Below are positions 24,947 through 33,855 of a stretch of DNA of 64,000 nucleotides, in pieces (the stretch's first letter is position 1; every line of letters begins with the position of its first letter). Source of the DNA: Pseudomonas fluorescens HK44 (lineage in GTDB: Bacteria; Pseudomonadota; Gammaproteobacteria; Pseudomonadales; Pseudomonadaceae). Where the stretch lies: the NCBI RefSeq assembly GCF_000217955.3, contig NZ_AFOY02000018.1, forward strand, positions 62,001 through 126,000, written 5' to 3'. The translations under genes were made by a program, and so were the position numbers. The notes below the pieces were generated by a model. The model was not told where the DNA came from. It made no database searches and saw only the letters and a program-made list of their open reading frames with translations.

Positions 24947-25966
24947 TTGAACGCACCCATAGAACCACATCGTTTCATCCTCGAGCCCTTTGAGGCTCAT
25001 CGCTTCGCCAATCTGTGCGGGCAATTCGACGAGCATTTGCGCTTGATCGAACAGCGCCTGGCGATCGTGATCCGCAATCGCGGCAATCAGTTCGAATTGA
25101 TCGGCGAGCTCAAGCACACCCTCTCCGCGGAAAACCTTCTGCGCCGCCTCTACCGTGAAACCAAGAGTAGCGAGCTGTCGCCAGACATGGTTCACCTGTT
25201 CCTGCAGGAATCGGCCGTGGAAGAAATGGACAACCATTCGCCCGCCGAACCTTCCGTTGCCCTGCGCACCAAAAAAGGCATGATTCGCCCTCGCGGCTTG
25301 AATCAGTTGCGGTACGTGAAGGAAATCCTGGGCAACGACATCAACTTCGGCATTGGCCCGGCCGGTACCGGCAAGACCTATCTGGCCGTTGCCTGCGCAG
25401 TCGATGCACTGGAGCGCGAACAGATCCGCCGCATCCTGCTGGTACGTCCAGCGGTCGAGGCAGGCGAAAAACTCGGCTTCCTGCCCGGCGACCTGGCACA
25501 AAAAATCGACCCGTACCTGCGCCCGTTGTATGACGCACTGTACGAAATGCTCGGATTTGAACACGTCGCCAAGCTGATCGAGCGCCAGGTGATCGAAGTC
25601 GCGCCACTGGCTTACATGCGTGGCCGTACGCTGAACAACAGCTTCATCATCCTCGACGAAAGCCAGAACACCACCGTTGAACAGATGAAGATGTTCCTGA
25701 CGCGGATCGGTTTTGGCTCGACCGCGGTCATCACCGGTGACATCACCCAGATCGACCTGCCGAAGGGCACCAAGTCCGGGCTGATTCACGTCATCGACGT
25801 GCTCAAGGAAGTACCGGGTATCAGCTTTACCCACTTCAAGCCCAAAGACGTCGTGCGCCACCCGCTGGTGCAACGCATTGTCGAAGCCTATGAGCGTTTC
25901 GAAAATCGCCTGATTGACGAACCTGCAACGCTTTCCACCGAAAAGGGCAATCGCCACGATGCTTGA
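24947..25966 (+). CDS. ybeZ: PhoH-like ATPase YbeZ
   Basis: The 339-residue PhoH-family protein is the partner of YbeY in RNA/ribosome metabolism. The ATPase core shows the Walker A GPAGTGKTYLAVACAVD (about 138-154) and Walker B FIILDESQNTT (about 232-242), preceded by a roughly 120-residue N-terminal KH-like region. The start is TTG at 24947 before NAPIEPHRFILEPF; no ATG fits better and the ribosome site is weak. The end overlaps ybeY by eight bases, followed by corC and lnt, an order conserved in gammaproteobacteria (miaB-ybeZYX-lnt). Confidence 0.92.
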   Translation: MNAPIEPHRFILEPFEAHRFANLCGQFDEHLRLIEQRLAIVIRNRGNQFELIGELKHTLSAENLLRRLYRETKSSELSPDMVHLFLQESAVEEMDNHSPAEPSVALRTKKGMIRPRGLNQLRYVKEILGNDINFGIGPAGTGKTYLAVACAVDALEREQIRRILLVRPAVEAGEKLGFLPGDLAQKIDPYLRPLYDALYEMLGFEHVAKLIERQVIEVAPLAYMRGRTLNNSFIILDESQNTTVEQMKMFLTRIGFGSTAVITGDITQIDLPKGTKSGLIHVIDVLKEVPGISFTHFKPKDVVRHPLVQRIVEAYERFENRLIDEPATLSTEKGNRHDA

Positions 25967-26453
25967 GCTTGATCTGCAACTGGCGACCGAAGCGCCTGCC
26001 CCAAGCGAAGCCGAATTCCGTCAATGGTGCGAACTGGCCCTGCGTCAGCGCACCGCCGACTCCGAATTGACCATTCGCCTGGTCGACGAGGAAGAAGGCC
26101 GCGAGCTGAACTACACCTGGCGCCAAAAGGATTACGCAACCAATGTGTTGTCGTTCCCTGCCGACGTGCCCGACGAGTTGCTGGACATCCCGTTGCTGGG
26201 CGATCTGGTGATCTGCGTGGCCGTGGTCGAGCGCGAGGCTGCCGAGCAAGGCAAGGAATTAAAGGCCCACTGGGCGCATCTGGTCATTCACGGCTGCTTG
26301 CATCTGCTTGGTTACGACCATATAGATGACGACGAAGCCGAAGAAATGGAAGCACTGGAACGAACGTTGCTTGCAGAGTTGGGTCATCCTGACCCGTATG
26401 CGGACGACGAAACCGAAACATCCCCTATCGTTACAACAAAGGATTCAGAGTAA
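25959..26453 (+). CDS. ybeY: rRNA maturation endoribonuclease YbeY
   Basis: YbeY is a zinc-dependent single-strand endoribonuclease needed for 16S rRNA 3'-end maturation and 70S quality control. The 164-residue protein has the signature HLVIHGCLHLLGYDH (about 107-121), with the three metal His residues, and the conserved Arg region YTWRQKDYATNVLSFP (about 50-65). It begins inside the end of ybeZ and ends five bases before corC. The C-terminus is acidic (YADDETETS). Confidence 0.95.
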   Translation: MLELDLQLATEAPAPSEAEFRQWCELALRQRTADSELTIRLVDEEEGRELNYTWRQKDYATNVLSFPADVPDELLDIPLLGDLVICVAVVEREAAEQGKELKAHWAHLVIHGCLHLLGYDHIDDDEAEEMEALERTLLAELGHPDPYADDETETSPIVTTKDSE

Positions 26454-26458
26454 TCGCT

Positions 26459-27298
26459 ATGAGCGAAGATCGATCGAGCAACGGGCAAAAGTCCTGGCTG
26501 GGTAAACTCACCCAGGCTTTTGCCCACGAGCCGAAAAACCGTCAGGAGCTGCTGGAGCTTCTGCGTGATGCCCATCAGAACAAGTTGCTGGACAGCGAAG
26601 CGCTGGCCATCGTCGAGGGTGCTATCCAGGTCGCTGACCTGCAAGTACGCGACATCATGGTCCCACGCTCGCAGATGGTCAGTATCAAGGCGACCCAGAC
26701 ACCCCGTGAATTCCTCCCGGCCGTGGTTGAGTCCGCACACTCGCGTTATCCGGTGATCGGCGAGAGCCACGACGACGTCATGGGCGTATTGCTGGCCAAG
26801 GACTTGTTGCCGCTGATCCTCAAGGAGAACGGCGACAGCTTCAACATCAAGGATTTGCTGCGTCCGGCCACCTTCGTGCCCGAGTCCAAGCGTCTGAACG
26901 TGTTGCTGCGCGAGTTCCGCGCCAACCATAACCACATGGCCATCGTCATCGACGAATACGGCGGCGTGGCGGGTCTGGTGACCATCGAAGACGTGCTCGA
27001 ACAAATCGTCGGCGACATCGAAGACGAGCACGACGTTGAAGAAGACAGCTACATCAAGCCACTGCCAAGCGGCGACTTCCTGATCAAGGCCCTGACGCCG
27101 ATCGAGAACTTCAACGAGTTCTTCGACAGCGAATTCTCCGACGACGAATTCGACACCGTTGGCGGCCTGGTGATGAGCGCGTTCGGACACCTGCCAAAAC
27201 GCAACGAAATCACTGAAATCGGCGCCTATCGCTTCCGCATCCTGAACGCCGACAGCCGTCGCATTCACTTGCTGCGCTTGACCCCTATAGCCCGTTAA
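26459..27298 (+). CDS. corC: CorC/YbeX-type CBS-domain protein
   Basis: This cytosolic protein of 279 residues has paired CBS domains (about 63-190; VRDIMVPRSQMVSIK and VIDEYGGVAGLVTIEDVLEQ) and a C-terminal CorC/HlyC transporter-associated domain (about 205-279). CorC was first linked to magnesium/cobalt efflux with CorA; in this operon context it (YbeX) is also linked to ribosome homeostasis. It lies five bases after ybeY and eight before lnt. It has no membrane segments. Confidence 0.92.
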   Translation: MSEDRSSNGQKSWLGKLTQAFAHEPKNRQELLELLRDAHQNKLLDSEALAIVEGAIQVADLQVRDIMVPRSQMVSIKATQTPREFLPAVVESAHSRYPVIGESHDDVMGVLLAKDLLPLILKENGDSFNIKDLLRPATFVPESKRLNVLLREFRANHNHMAIVIDEYGGVAGLVTIEDVLEQIVGDIEDEHDVEEDSYIKPLPSGDFLIKALTPIENFNEFFDSEFSDDEFDTVGGLVMSAFGHLPKRNEITEIGAYRFRILNADSRRIHLLRLTPIAR

Positions 27299-27306
27299 GG
27301 ACTGAC

Positions 27307-28830
27307 ATGCGTTGGATCACCCGCCCCGGCTGGCCCGGTAACCTGCTGGCCGTGGCGGCCGGTGCACTCACCACTCTGGCCTTGGCGCCGTTCGATATCT
27401 GGCCGCTGGCATTGCTGGCGGTCGGATTTTTCTATGCAGGCTTGCGTGAACTGACACCTCGTCAGGCACTGGGTCGCGGTTGGTGCTTTGGTTTCGGCCT
27501 GTTTGGCGCCGGTACCAGCTGGATCTACTACAGCATCCACAACTTTGGCGGCGCTTCGATGCTGCTCGCCGGGTTGCTGATGCTGGCTTTCACCGCTGCG
27601 ATTGCCTGGTTCTTCGCCCTCCCCGCCTGGCTCTGGGCGCGCTGGTTGCGCCGTAACGAAGCGCCATTGGCCGATGCCTTGGCATTTGCGGCACTGTGGG
27701 TGGGTCAGGAAGCGTTTCGTGGCTGGTTCCTCACCGGTTTTCCATGGCTCTATTCCGGTTACAGCCAACTCGACGCCCCGCTTGCCGGATTGGCGCCATT
27801 GGGCGGCATGTGGCTGATTTCCTTCAGCCTGGCCCTGACCGCCGCGCTTGCGTACAACCTGCCACGCCTGATCAGGGCCGGACGCAAAGGTTTTATTGTC
27901 GCAGGCCTGCTGTTGCTGGCCGCGCCCTGGGTCATCGGCCTGTCGCTCAAAGACCACGCCTGGACCAGCCCTTCGGGTAACCCGCTGAGCGTCGCGGCGA
28001 TTCAGGGCAACATCGAACAAAGCATGAAGTGGGATCCGGCGCAGCTCAACGCGCAACTGGCGCTGTACCGCGACATGAGTTTCAGCTCCAAACGTGTCGA
28101 CCTGCTGATCTGGCCGGAAACCGCGGTCCCGGTGCTCAAGGAGTCTGCCGAGGGCTACCTGAACATGATGGGCAGCTTCGCCGCCGACCGTAACTCGGCA
28201 CTGATTACCGGCGTGCCGATCCGCCAGGAAGTGCATCAAGAGAGACGCTTCTTCAATGGCATCACGGTGGTTGGCCAAGGCGATGGCACTTACCTCAAGC
28301 AGAAACTGGTGCCGTTTGGCGAATACGTACCGCTGCAAGAGTTGCTGCGCGGCCTGATTGCGTTCTTCGATCTGCCAATGTCGGATTTCGCCCGCGGTCC
28401 GGCTGATCAGCCGTTATTGCAAGCCAAGGGTTATCAGATTGCACCGTTCATCTGTTACGAAGTGGTCTACCCGGAATTTGCCGCCAGCCTTTCGGCGCGC
28501 AGCGATTTGCTGCTGACCATCAGCAACGACACCTGGTTCGGCACCTCCATCGGCCCGCTGCAACACATGCAAATGGCGCAGATGCGGGCGCTTGAGGCTG
28601 GCCGCTGGATGATTCGTGCAACCAACAATGGCGTCACCGGATTAATCGACCCCTTCGGCAAAATCACCGTGCAAATCCCGCAATTCGAACGCGGCATTCT
28701 CTACGGCGACGTGGTGCCGATGCACAACCTGACGCCTTACCTGCAATGGCGCTCGTGGCCACTGCTCATCCTTTGTGTACTGCTGTTTGGCTGGGCACTG
28801 TTGACCAGCCGGATCGCCAAGACGGTTTAA
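27307..28830 (+). CDS. lnt: Apolipoprotein N-acyltransferase
   Basis: Lnt adds the third acyl chain to the N-terminal cysteine of lipoproteins in the inner membrane. The 507-residue protein has five to six N-terminal membrane helices (about 12-200) and a periplasmic carbon-nitrogen hydrolase domain. The triad context is visible as LLIWPETAVP (Glu around 274), YLKQKLVPFGEYVP (Lys around 342) and APFICYEVVYPE (Cys around 383). A C-terminal membrane helix follows (about 480-498). It is the last gene of ybeZ-ybeY-corC-lnt and is followed by a REPIN. Confidence 0.96.
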   Translation: MRWITRPGWPGNLLAVAAGALTTLALAPFDIWPLALLAVGFFYAGLRELTPRQALGRGWCFGFGLFGAGTSWIYYSIHNFGGASMLLAGLLMLAFTAAIAWFFALPAWLWARWLRRNEAPLADALAFAALWVGQEAFRGWFLTGFPWLYSGYSQLDAPLAGLAPLGGMWLISFSLALTAALAYNLPRLIRAGRKGFIVAGLLLLAAPWVIGLSLKDHAWTSPSGNPLSVAAIQGNIEQSMKWDPAQLNAQLALYRDMSFSSKRVDLLIWPETAVPVLKESAEGYLNMMGSFAADRNSALITGVPIRQEVHQERRFFNGITVVGQGDGTYLKQKLVPFGEYVPLQELLRGLIAFFDLPMSDFARGPADQPLLQAKGYQIAPFICYEVVYPEFAASLSARSDLLLTISNDTWFGTSIGPLQHMQMAQMRALEAGRWMIRATNNGVTGLIDPFGKITVQIPQFERGILYGDVVPMHNLTPYLQWRSWPLLILCVLLFGWALLTSRIAKTV

Positions 28831-28835
28831 GCACT

Positions 28836-28967
28836 TGTGGCGAGGGAGCTTGCTCCCGCTGGAGTGCGAAGCGCTCCCAACCCGGTCACTACGGTTCTTC
28901 AGGTGATACCGAAGCGACCGGTTTGCGGCTGCTGCGCACCCGAGCGGGAGCAAGCTCCCTCGCCACA
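28836..28967. repeat. REPIN, inverted partner of the copy at 24708
   Basis: Arms TGTGGCGAGGGAGCTTGCTC and complement sit between the convergent lnt and YdcF-family genes. Its linker matches that at 24708-24839 in inverse orientation. Confidence 0.88.
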
Positions 28968-28985
28968 GAGGTGGGAACGATCAAT

Positions 28986-29747
28986 TCAGCGGTAAAAGAT
29001 CGAATACCCGATCTGCCCCACGGCCTCATTCAACAACTGGCCCGATCGCCAGATTGATTTGAACGTTGGCATCCAGCCGCCCAACGGTTCGGCATTATCG
29101 GTGCCTAAAAAGCCCACCGGTGCCGGCACCACGGTAAATCCCGCCCGCTCGAAACTCCAGACGCTGCGCGGCATATGCCAGGCTTGCGTCACCACCACGA
29201 CCCGCTTAAACCCTAAAGGCTCCAGCATTTCGGCGGTGAATTGAGCGTTTTCCCACGTGGTGAGGCTGCGCCCTTCCTGCCAACGCACCGTGACCCCAAA
29301 ATCATCCTGCAACGAATCGGCCATCATCTTTGCTTCGGTCGGTGGCGTGCCATAGTGCAGGCCGCCACTGGTCAACACGGGCAGGCCCGATGCCTTGGCC
29401 AGTCGCGCCGCATAGCGCTCGCGCTCCAGCGCCACGCCGGTCGGCTGATCGGAACCCCAGGCAAGGTCACCGCGTTCGCGCCCCGCCCCCAACACCACAA
29501 TCACATCCGCGCGCTCGGCCAGAGTCGCCCACTCGCTGCGGGCCAGCGGTGCTTCACGCTCAAGGGCCTTGGCGCTCCACTGCACAACGACCGGCAAGCT
29601 CATCAAACAGAACCCTCCGGCCCCCAAGGCAAAACACAGCCCCGCAAGGCGTGGTCTTGAGCGGCGCAACCACCAGGCAAGCGCAAGCAACAGCAAAAAT
29701 ATACCGGGCGGCAGAAGCAATTGTTTAACGAAATAACGAAAGGGCAT
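28986..29747 (-). CDS. YdcF/ElyC-family membrane protein (DUF218)
   Basis: The 253-residue protein has two N-terminal membrane helices (about 10-27 and 33-55) and a soluble DUF218 domain (about 80-250) with VIVVLGAGRERGD, LTSGGLHYGTPPTEAKMMAD, TTWENAQFTAEML and VVTQAWHMPRSVWSFERAGF. E. coli ElyC of this family affects envelope peptidoglycan assembly; the biochemical role is not settled. It is convergent with lnt. A short hairpin (GGGCATC...GATGCCC) overlaps its start region. Confidence 0.88.
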   Translation of the reverse strand: MPFRYFVKQLLLPPGIFLLLLALAWWLRRSRPRLAGLCFALGAGGFCLMSLPVVVQWSAKALEREAPLARSEWATLAERADVIVVLGAGRERGDLAWGSDQPTGVALERERYAARLAKASGLPVLTSGGLHYGTPPTEAKMMADSLQDDFGVTVRWQEGRSLTTWENAQFTAEMLEPLGFKRVVVVTQAWHMPRSVWSFERAGFTVVPAPVGFLGTDNAEPLGGWMPTFKSIWRSGQLLNEAVGQIGYSIFYR

Positions 29748-29883
29748 CGAGCATCTCCAGAGATGCCCGAAGCCTAAGTGGGTTGAAGCAATGCGACAAC
29801 TAAGATGGAAGGCCTTTTCATCAAAAAGCCATCATGGGCGACATCATGCGCCCGCTTGGGGCAACAAACATTTGCCTGATCAC

Positions 29884-30207
29884 TTACTTGACCAGCAGGG
29901 ACCGGACCTTTACCGCGTCTCTGCGAGATAGCTTGTCTTGCAACCAGATAATTTTCGCCGAACGGGGGACGTCCTTAGGCTTCACTGCTTCTGATGACAA
30001 GCATCCTTGCGCCTCACGCTCACTACGGTCCAGATAAGCCATGATCAGTTCGAACTCTGCGCGGCTCAACCCGCGAAGTTCCAGCTCCACCGGACGCTCA
30101 TCGCGTAACCGGCCAGCTGTCCTTGCGGCATCCAGGGCCAGCCCCAGGCGCTCTATCAGCTTTTCGTACAACTCCGGTTTAGTTACTTTTCGTTGTGACT
30201 CAACCAT
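29884..30207 (-). CDS. Small charged protein of unknown function
   Basis: This 107-residue protein is highly charged and predicted mostly helical (MVESQRKVTKPELYEKLIER, then RLRDERPVELELRGLSRAEF). It has no signal peptide or membrane segment. GAGGTGAGGG directly precedes the ATG, so translation is well supported. I do not recognise the family. It lies between the YdcF gene (136 bases downstream) and leuS (divergent), with a 26-bp palindrome 85 bases upstream of its start. Confidence 0.65.
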   Translation of the reverse strand: MVESQRKVTKPELYEKLIERLGLALDAARTAGRLRDERPVELELRGLSRAEFELIMAYLDRSEREAQGCLSSEAVKPKDVPRSAKIIWLQDKLSRRDAVKVRSLLVK

Positions 30208-30292
30208 CCCTCACCTCATTGAAGATAAGACTCACTCCCCATCTAGAGCTTAGCTTCGCTGAGCAAACCGTTCAGGTGCCGCGACCAACGGC

Positions 30293-30346
30293 CCTAGGGT
30301 CTGTTGACGTTGGGTGGCGAGCCACCCAACGTCAACAGACCCTAGG
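30293..30346. repeat. Perfect 26-bp palindrome with a 2-base spacer
   Basis: CCTAGGGTCTGTTGACGTTG... at 30293-30318 is exactly mirrored by 30321-30346 around GA. It differs from the REP families here. It lies in the 307-base divergent spacer between the small unknown gene and leuS. The ends and TGTTGAC motif recall insertion-sequence termini, so a collapsed miniature element is possible; a cruciform or transcript hairpin is the alternative. Confidence 0.8.
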
Positions 30347-30514
30347 CGTGTAATCAGGGTTTCCCTCGGTAGAGCGCGGTCATGTATGCTACGGCGCTTC
30401 CTGTAACTCCACTTCCAGCTCGGCTGGGCATCGAAAACGCCACTTTTGGCGTCATCAGCGTCCAGCGTTGCATTGAAGAGGATTAGGCCACCCCTATTCA
30501 GTTCAAAAGTAGCC

Positions 30515-33121
30515 ATGCACGAACACTATCAGCCCCGCGAAATCGAAAATGCTGCCCAGTCGTTCTGGGACGAGCAAAAGTCCTTTGAAGTCAGTGAACA
30601 GCCAGGCAAGGAGACGTTCTACTGCCTGTCGATGTTCCCTTACCCCAGCGGCAAGCTACACATGGGGCACGTGCGCAACTACACCATTGGCGACGTGATC
30701 TCCCGTTATCAGCGCATGCAAGGCAAAAACGTCCTGCAACCCATGGGTTGGGACGCTTTCGGCATGCCGGCGGAAAACGCCGCAATGAAGAACAACGTAG
30801 CGCCCGCCAAGTGGACCTACGAAAACATCGCCTACATGAAATCCCAGCTGCGCAGCCTGGGCCTGGCGGTCGACTGGTCACGCGAAGTCACCACCTGCAA
30901 GCCTGATTACTACCGCTGGGAACAATGGCTGTTCACTCGCCTGTTCGAAAAAGGCGTGATCTACCGTAAAAACGGCACCGTGAACTGGGACCCGATCGAC
31001 CAGACCGTTCTGGCCAACGAACAGGTGATCGATGGTCGCGGCTGGCGCTCCGGCGCGCTGATCGAAAAACGCGAAATCCCGATGTACTACTTCAAGATCA
31101 CCGCTTACGCGGATGAACTGCTGGAGAGTCTCGACGACCTGCCGGGCTGGCCTGAGCAAGTCAAAACCATGCAGCGCAACTGGATTGGCAAATCCCGCGG
31201 CATGGAAGTGCAGTTCCCGTACAACGTCGACTCGATCGGCGAAACGGGCGCGCTGAAAGTCTTCACCACCCGTCCGGACACCCTGATGGGCGCGACCTAC
31301 GTTGCCGTGGCAGCCGAGCACCACCTGGCAACCCTGGCCGCGCAGAACAACCCTGAGCTGCAAGCGTTCATCGCGCAATGCAAAGGCGGCAGCGTGGCCG
31401 AAGCCGACGTTGCCACCCAGGAGAAAAAAGGCCTGCCGACCTCGCTGTTCGTCGAGCACCCGCTGACCGGTGAAAAACTGCCGGTGTGGGTCGCCAACTA
31501 CGTGCTGATGCACTACGGCGATGGCGCGGTCATGGCGGTACCGGCACACGATGAGCGTGATTTCGAATTCGCCACCAAGTACGGCCTGCCGATCAAGTCC
31601 GTGGTGCGCACCAGCGCTGGCGACGAGAACCCGGCGCCGTGGCAGGACGCCTACGGCGAACACGGCACGCTGATCAACTCCGGCGAGTTCGACGGCCTGG
31701 ACTTCGCGGGCGCGTTCGACGCCATCGAAGTGGCCCTGATCAAGAAAAACCTCGGTGCCTCGCGCACCCAGTTCCGCCTGCGCGACTGGGGCATCAGCCG
31801 CCAGCGTTACTGGGGCTGCCCGATCCCGATCATCCACTGCGATACCTGCGGTGACGTGCCGGTGCCGGAAGACCAACTGCCTGTCGTGCTGCCGGAAGAC
31901 GTCGTACCCGATGGCGCCGGTTCGCCATTGGCGCGTATGCCCGAGTTCTACGAATGCATGTGCCCGAAATGCGGCGCGCCTGCCAAGCGTGAAACCGACA
32001 CCATGGACACCTTCGTCGAGTCCTCGTGGTACTACGCCCGCTACGCCTCGCCGCACTATGAAGGTGGCCTGGTAGAAAAATCCGCGGCCGACCACTGGCT
32101 GCCGGTGGATCAATACATCGGCGGTATCGAACACGCGATCCTGCACCTGCTCTACGCGCGCTTCTTCCACAAGCTGATGCGTGACGAAGGTCTGGTGAGC
32201 TCCAACGAACCGTTCAAGAACCTGCTGACCCAGGGCATGGTGATCGCCGAGACTTACTATCGTCGCGAAGCCAACGGCGCTTATACCTGGTTCAACCCGG
32301 CGGACGTCGAGCTTGAGCGTGACAGCAAAGCCAAGGTTATCAGCGCCAAGTTGAAAGCTGACGGCTTGCCGGTGGAAATCGGCGGGACCGAGAAGATGGC
32401 CAAGTCGAAGAACAACGGGGTCGATCCACAGTCGATGATCGATCAGTTTGGCGCAGACACTTGCCGCCTGTTCATGATGTTCGCCTCGCCACCCGACATG
32501 AGCGCGGAATGGTCCGACTCTGGAGTAGAAGGTTCGCACCGTTTCCTCAAGCGCGTCTGGCGTCTTGCTCAAGCGCACGTCACCCAGGGCCTTCCGGGCA
32601 AACTGGACGTCGCCACCTTGAACGACGAGCAGAAAGCCATTCGCCGTTCGATCCACCAGGCTATCAAACAGGCCAGCCACGACGTGGGCCAGAACCACAA
32701 GTTCAACACTGCCATCGCCCAGGTGATGACGCTGATGAACGTGCTGGAAAAAGCCGCACAAGGCACCGAACAGGACCGCGCGCTGATCCACGAAGGCTTG
32801 GAAACGGTGACCCTGCTCCTCGCCCCGATCACCCCGCACATCAGCCATGAGCTGTGGCATCGCCTGGGTCACGTCGATCCGGTGATCGATGCCGGTTGGC
32901 CGGTTCTGGACGACAGCGCGCTGGTCCAAGACAGCCTGCAACTGGTGATTCAGGTCAACGGCAAGCTGCGCGGCCAGATCGAAATGCCGGCCAGTGCCAG
33001 TCGCGAAGAAGTCGAAGCCGCCGCACGGGCCAATGAAAACGTGCTGCGCTTTGTCGACGGCCTGACTATTCGTAAAGTGATCGTAGTGCCCGGAAAACTG
33101 GTCAATATCGTCGCTAGCTAA
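30515..33121 (+). CDS. leuS: Leucyl-tRNA synthetase
   Basis: LeuS is a class I synthetase charging tRNA-Leu. The 868-residue protein has the HIGH-type motif PSGKLHMGHVRNY (about 42-54), a CP1 editing domain (about 225-415; TTRPDTLMGATYVAVAAEHH), and the KMSKS loop as EKMAKSKNNGVDP (around 626), followed by the anticodon-binding and C-terminal domains. KMAKS in place of KMSKS is a common variant. The start is MHEHYQPREIENAAQ at 30515. It is followed by lptE after 89 bases and holA, as in P. aeruginosa. Confidence 0.97.
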   Translation: MHEHYQPREIENAAQSFWDEQKSFEVSEQPGKETFYCLSMFPYPSGKLHMGHVRNYTIGDVISRYQRMQGKNVLQPMGWDAFGMPAENAAMKNNVAPAKWTYENIAYMKSQLRSLGLAVDWSREVTTCKPDYYRWEQWLFTRLFEKGVIYRKNGTVNWDPIDQTVLANEQVIDGRGWRSGALIEKREIPMYYFKITAYADELLESLDDLPGWPEQVKTMQRNWIGKSRGMEVQFPYNVDSIGETGALKVFTTRPDTLMGATYVAVAAEHHLATLAAQNNPELQAFIAQCKGGSVAEADVATQEKKGLPTSLFVEHPLTGEKLPVWVANYVLMHYGDGAVMAVPAHDERDFEFATKYGLPIKSVVRTSAGDENPAPWQDAYGEHGTLINSGEFDGLDFAGAFDAIEVALIKKNLGASRTQFRLRDWGISRQRYWGCPIPIIHCDTCGDVPVPEDQLPVVLPEDVVPDGAGSPLARMPEFYECMCPKCGAPAKRETDTMDTFVESSWYYARYASPHYEGGLVEKSAADHWLPVDQYIGGIEHAILHLLYARFFHKLMRDEGLVSSNEPFKNLLTQGMVIAETYYRREANGAYTWFNPADVELERDSKAKVISAKLKADGLPVEIGGTEKMAKSKNNGVDPQSMIDQFGADTCRLFMMFASPPDMSAEWSDSGVEGSHRFLKRVWRLAQAHVTQGLPGKLDVATLNDEQKAIRRSIHQAIKQASHDVGQNHKFNTAIAQVMTLMNVLEKAAQGTEQDRALIHEGLETVTLLLAPITPHISHELWHRLGHVDPVIDAGWPVLDDSALVQDSLQLVIQVNGKLRGQIEMPASASREEVEAAARANENVLRFVDGLTIRKVIVVPGKLVNIVAS

Positions 33122-33210
33122 TTGGATCAGGCGCAAGGTCCGTACCTGGCGCCGAACAGAACCTTTCGGGTCGCACGCTCGGCCCACATGGTTTCAAGGG
33201 GAGCAACAAG

Positions 33211-33816
33211 ATGATCAAACGCAATCTGCTGGTGATGGGGCTCGCCGTTCTGTTGAGCGCCTGCGGCTTCCAGCTGCGCGGTACCGGCACCGCCGAACTG
33301 GCGATCAGGGAACTCGACCTGAGCGCGCGCAACTCGTATGGCGAAACTGTGACGCTGATGCGTCAGGTGCTTGAAAGCAGCGGCGTCAAAGTCTATGCCA
33401 GCGCACCTTACAAGCTGGTATTGACCAACGAACAGGAAACCCAACGCAGCCTCAGCTACTCCGGCGGCGGCCATTCGGCCGAGTATGAGCTGACCACCGT
33501 GCTGAACTATCAAATCGTGGGCCACAACAAGCTGTCCCTGCTCGACGACAAACTGCAAGTGCAGAAGGTCTTCATCCACGACGGCAGCAACATCACTGGC
33601 TCCGACCAGGAGGCCAACGAAGTGCGCAAGGAAATGCGTCGCGACCTGGTGCAACGCATGATGCTGCGCCTGCAACAGCTTACCCCGGCTCAGCTTGATC
33701 AGTTGCAACAGACTGCCGATGACCGTGCCAAAGCGGAAGCCGACGCGCTGGAGGCAGCCCGTAAAGCTGAAGCGAACACTCCGCGTCAGTCACCTATGCA
33801 AGTGCCGACCGAGTAA
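33211..33816 (+). CDS. lptE: LPS-assembly lipoprotein LptE
   Basis: LptE is the outer-membrane lipoprotein that plugs LptD and helps insert lipopolysaccharide. The 201-residue precursor has a lipoprotein signal with lipobox LLSAC (Cys18), followed directly by GFQLRGTG, a hallmark of LptE. The C-terminal 40 residues are charged and helical (TADDRAKAEADALEAARKAE), longer than in E. coli. AAGGGGAG precedes the ATG. A perfect GC-rich hairpin separates it from holA. Confidence 0.95.
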   Translation: MIKRNLLVMGLAVLLSACGFQLRGTGTAELAIRELDLSARNSYGETVTLMRQVLESSGVKVYASAPYKLVLTNEQETQRSLSYSGGGHSAEYELTTVLNYQIVGHNKLSLLDDKLQVQKVFIHDGSNITGSDQEANEVRKEMRRDLVQRMMLRLQQLTPAQLDQLQQTADDRAKAEADALEAARKAEANTPRQSPMQVPTE

Positions 33817-33821
33817 GTCGT

Positions 33822-33843
33822 ACGGGGCGCTCCGGCGCCCCGT
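33822..33843 (+). terminator. GC-rich hairpin between lptE and holA
   Basis: ACGGGGCGC and GCGCCCCGT form a perfect 9-bp stem with loop TCCG. No U-tract follows, so partial termination or mRNA end protection is more likely than full termination before holA. Confidence 0.45.
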
Positions 33844-33855
33844 TCGCCCTGTCTT

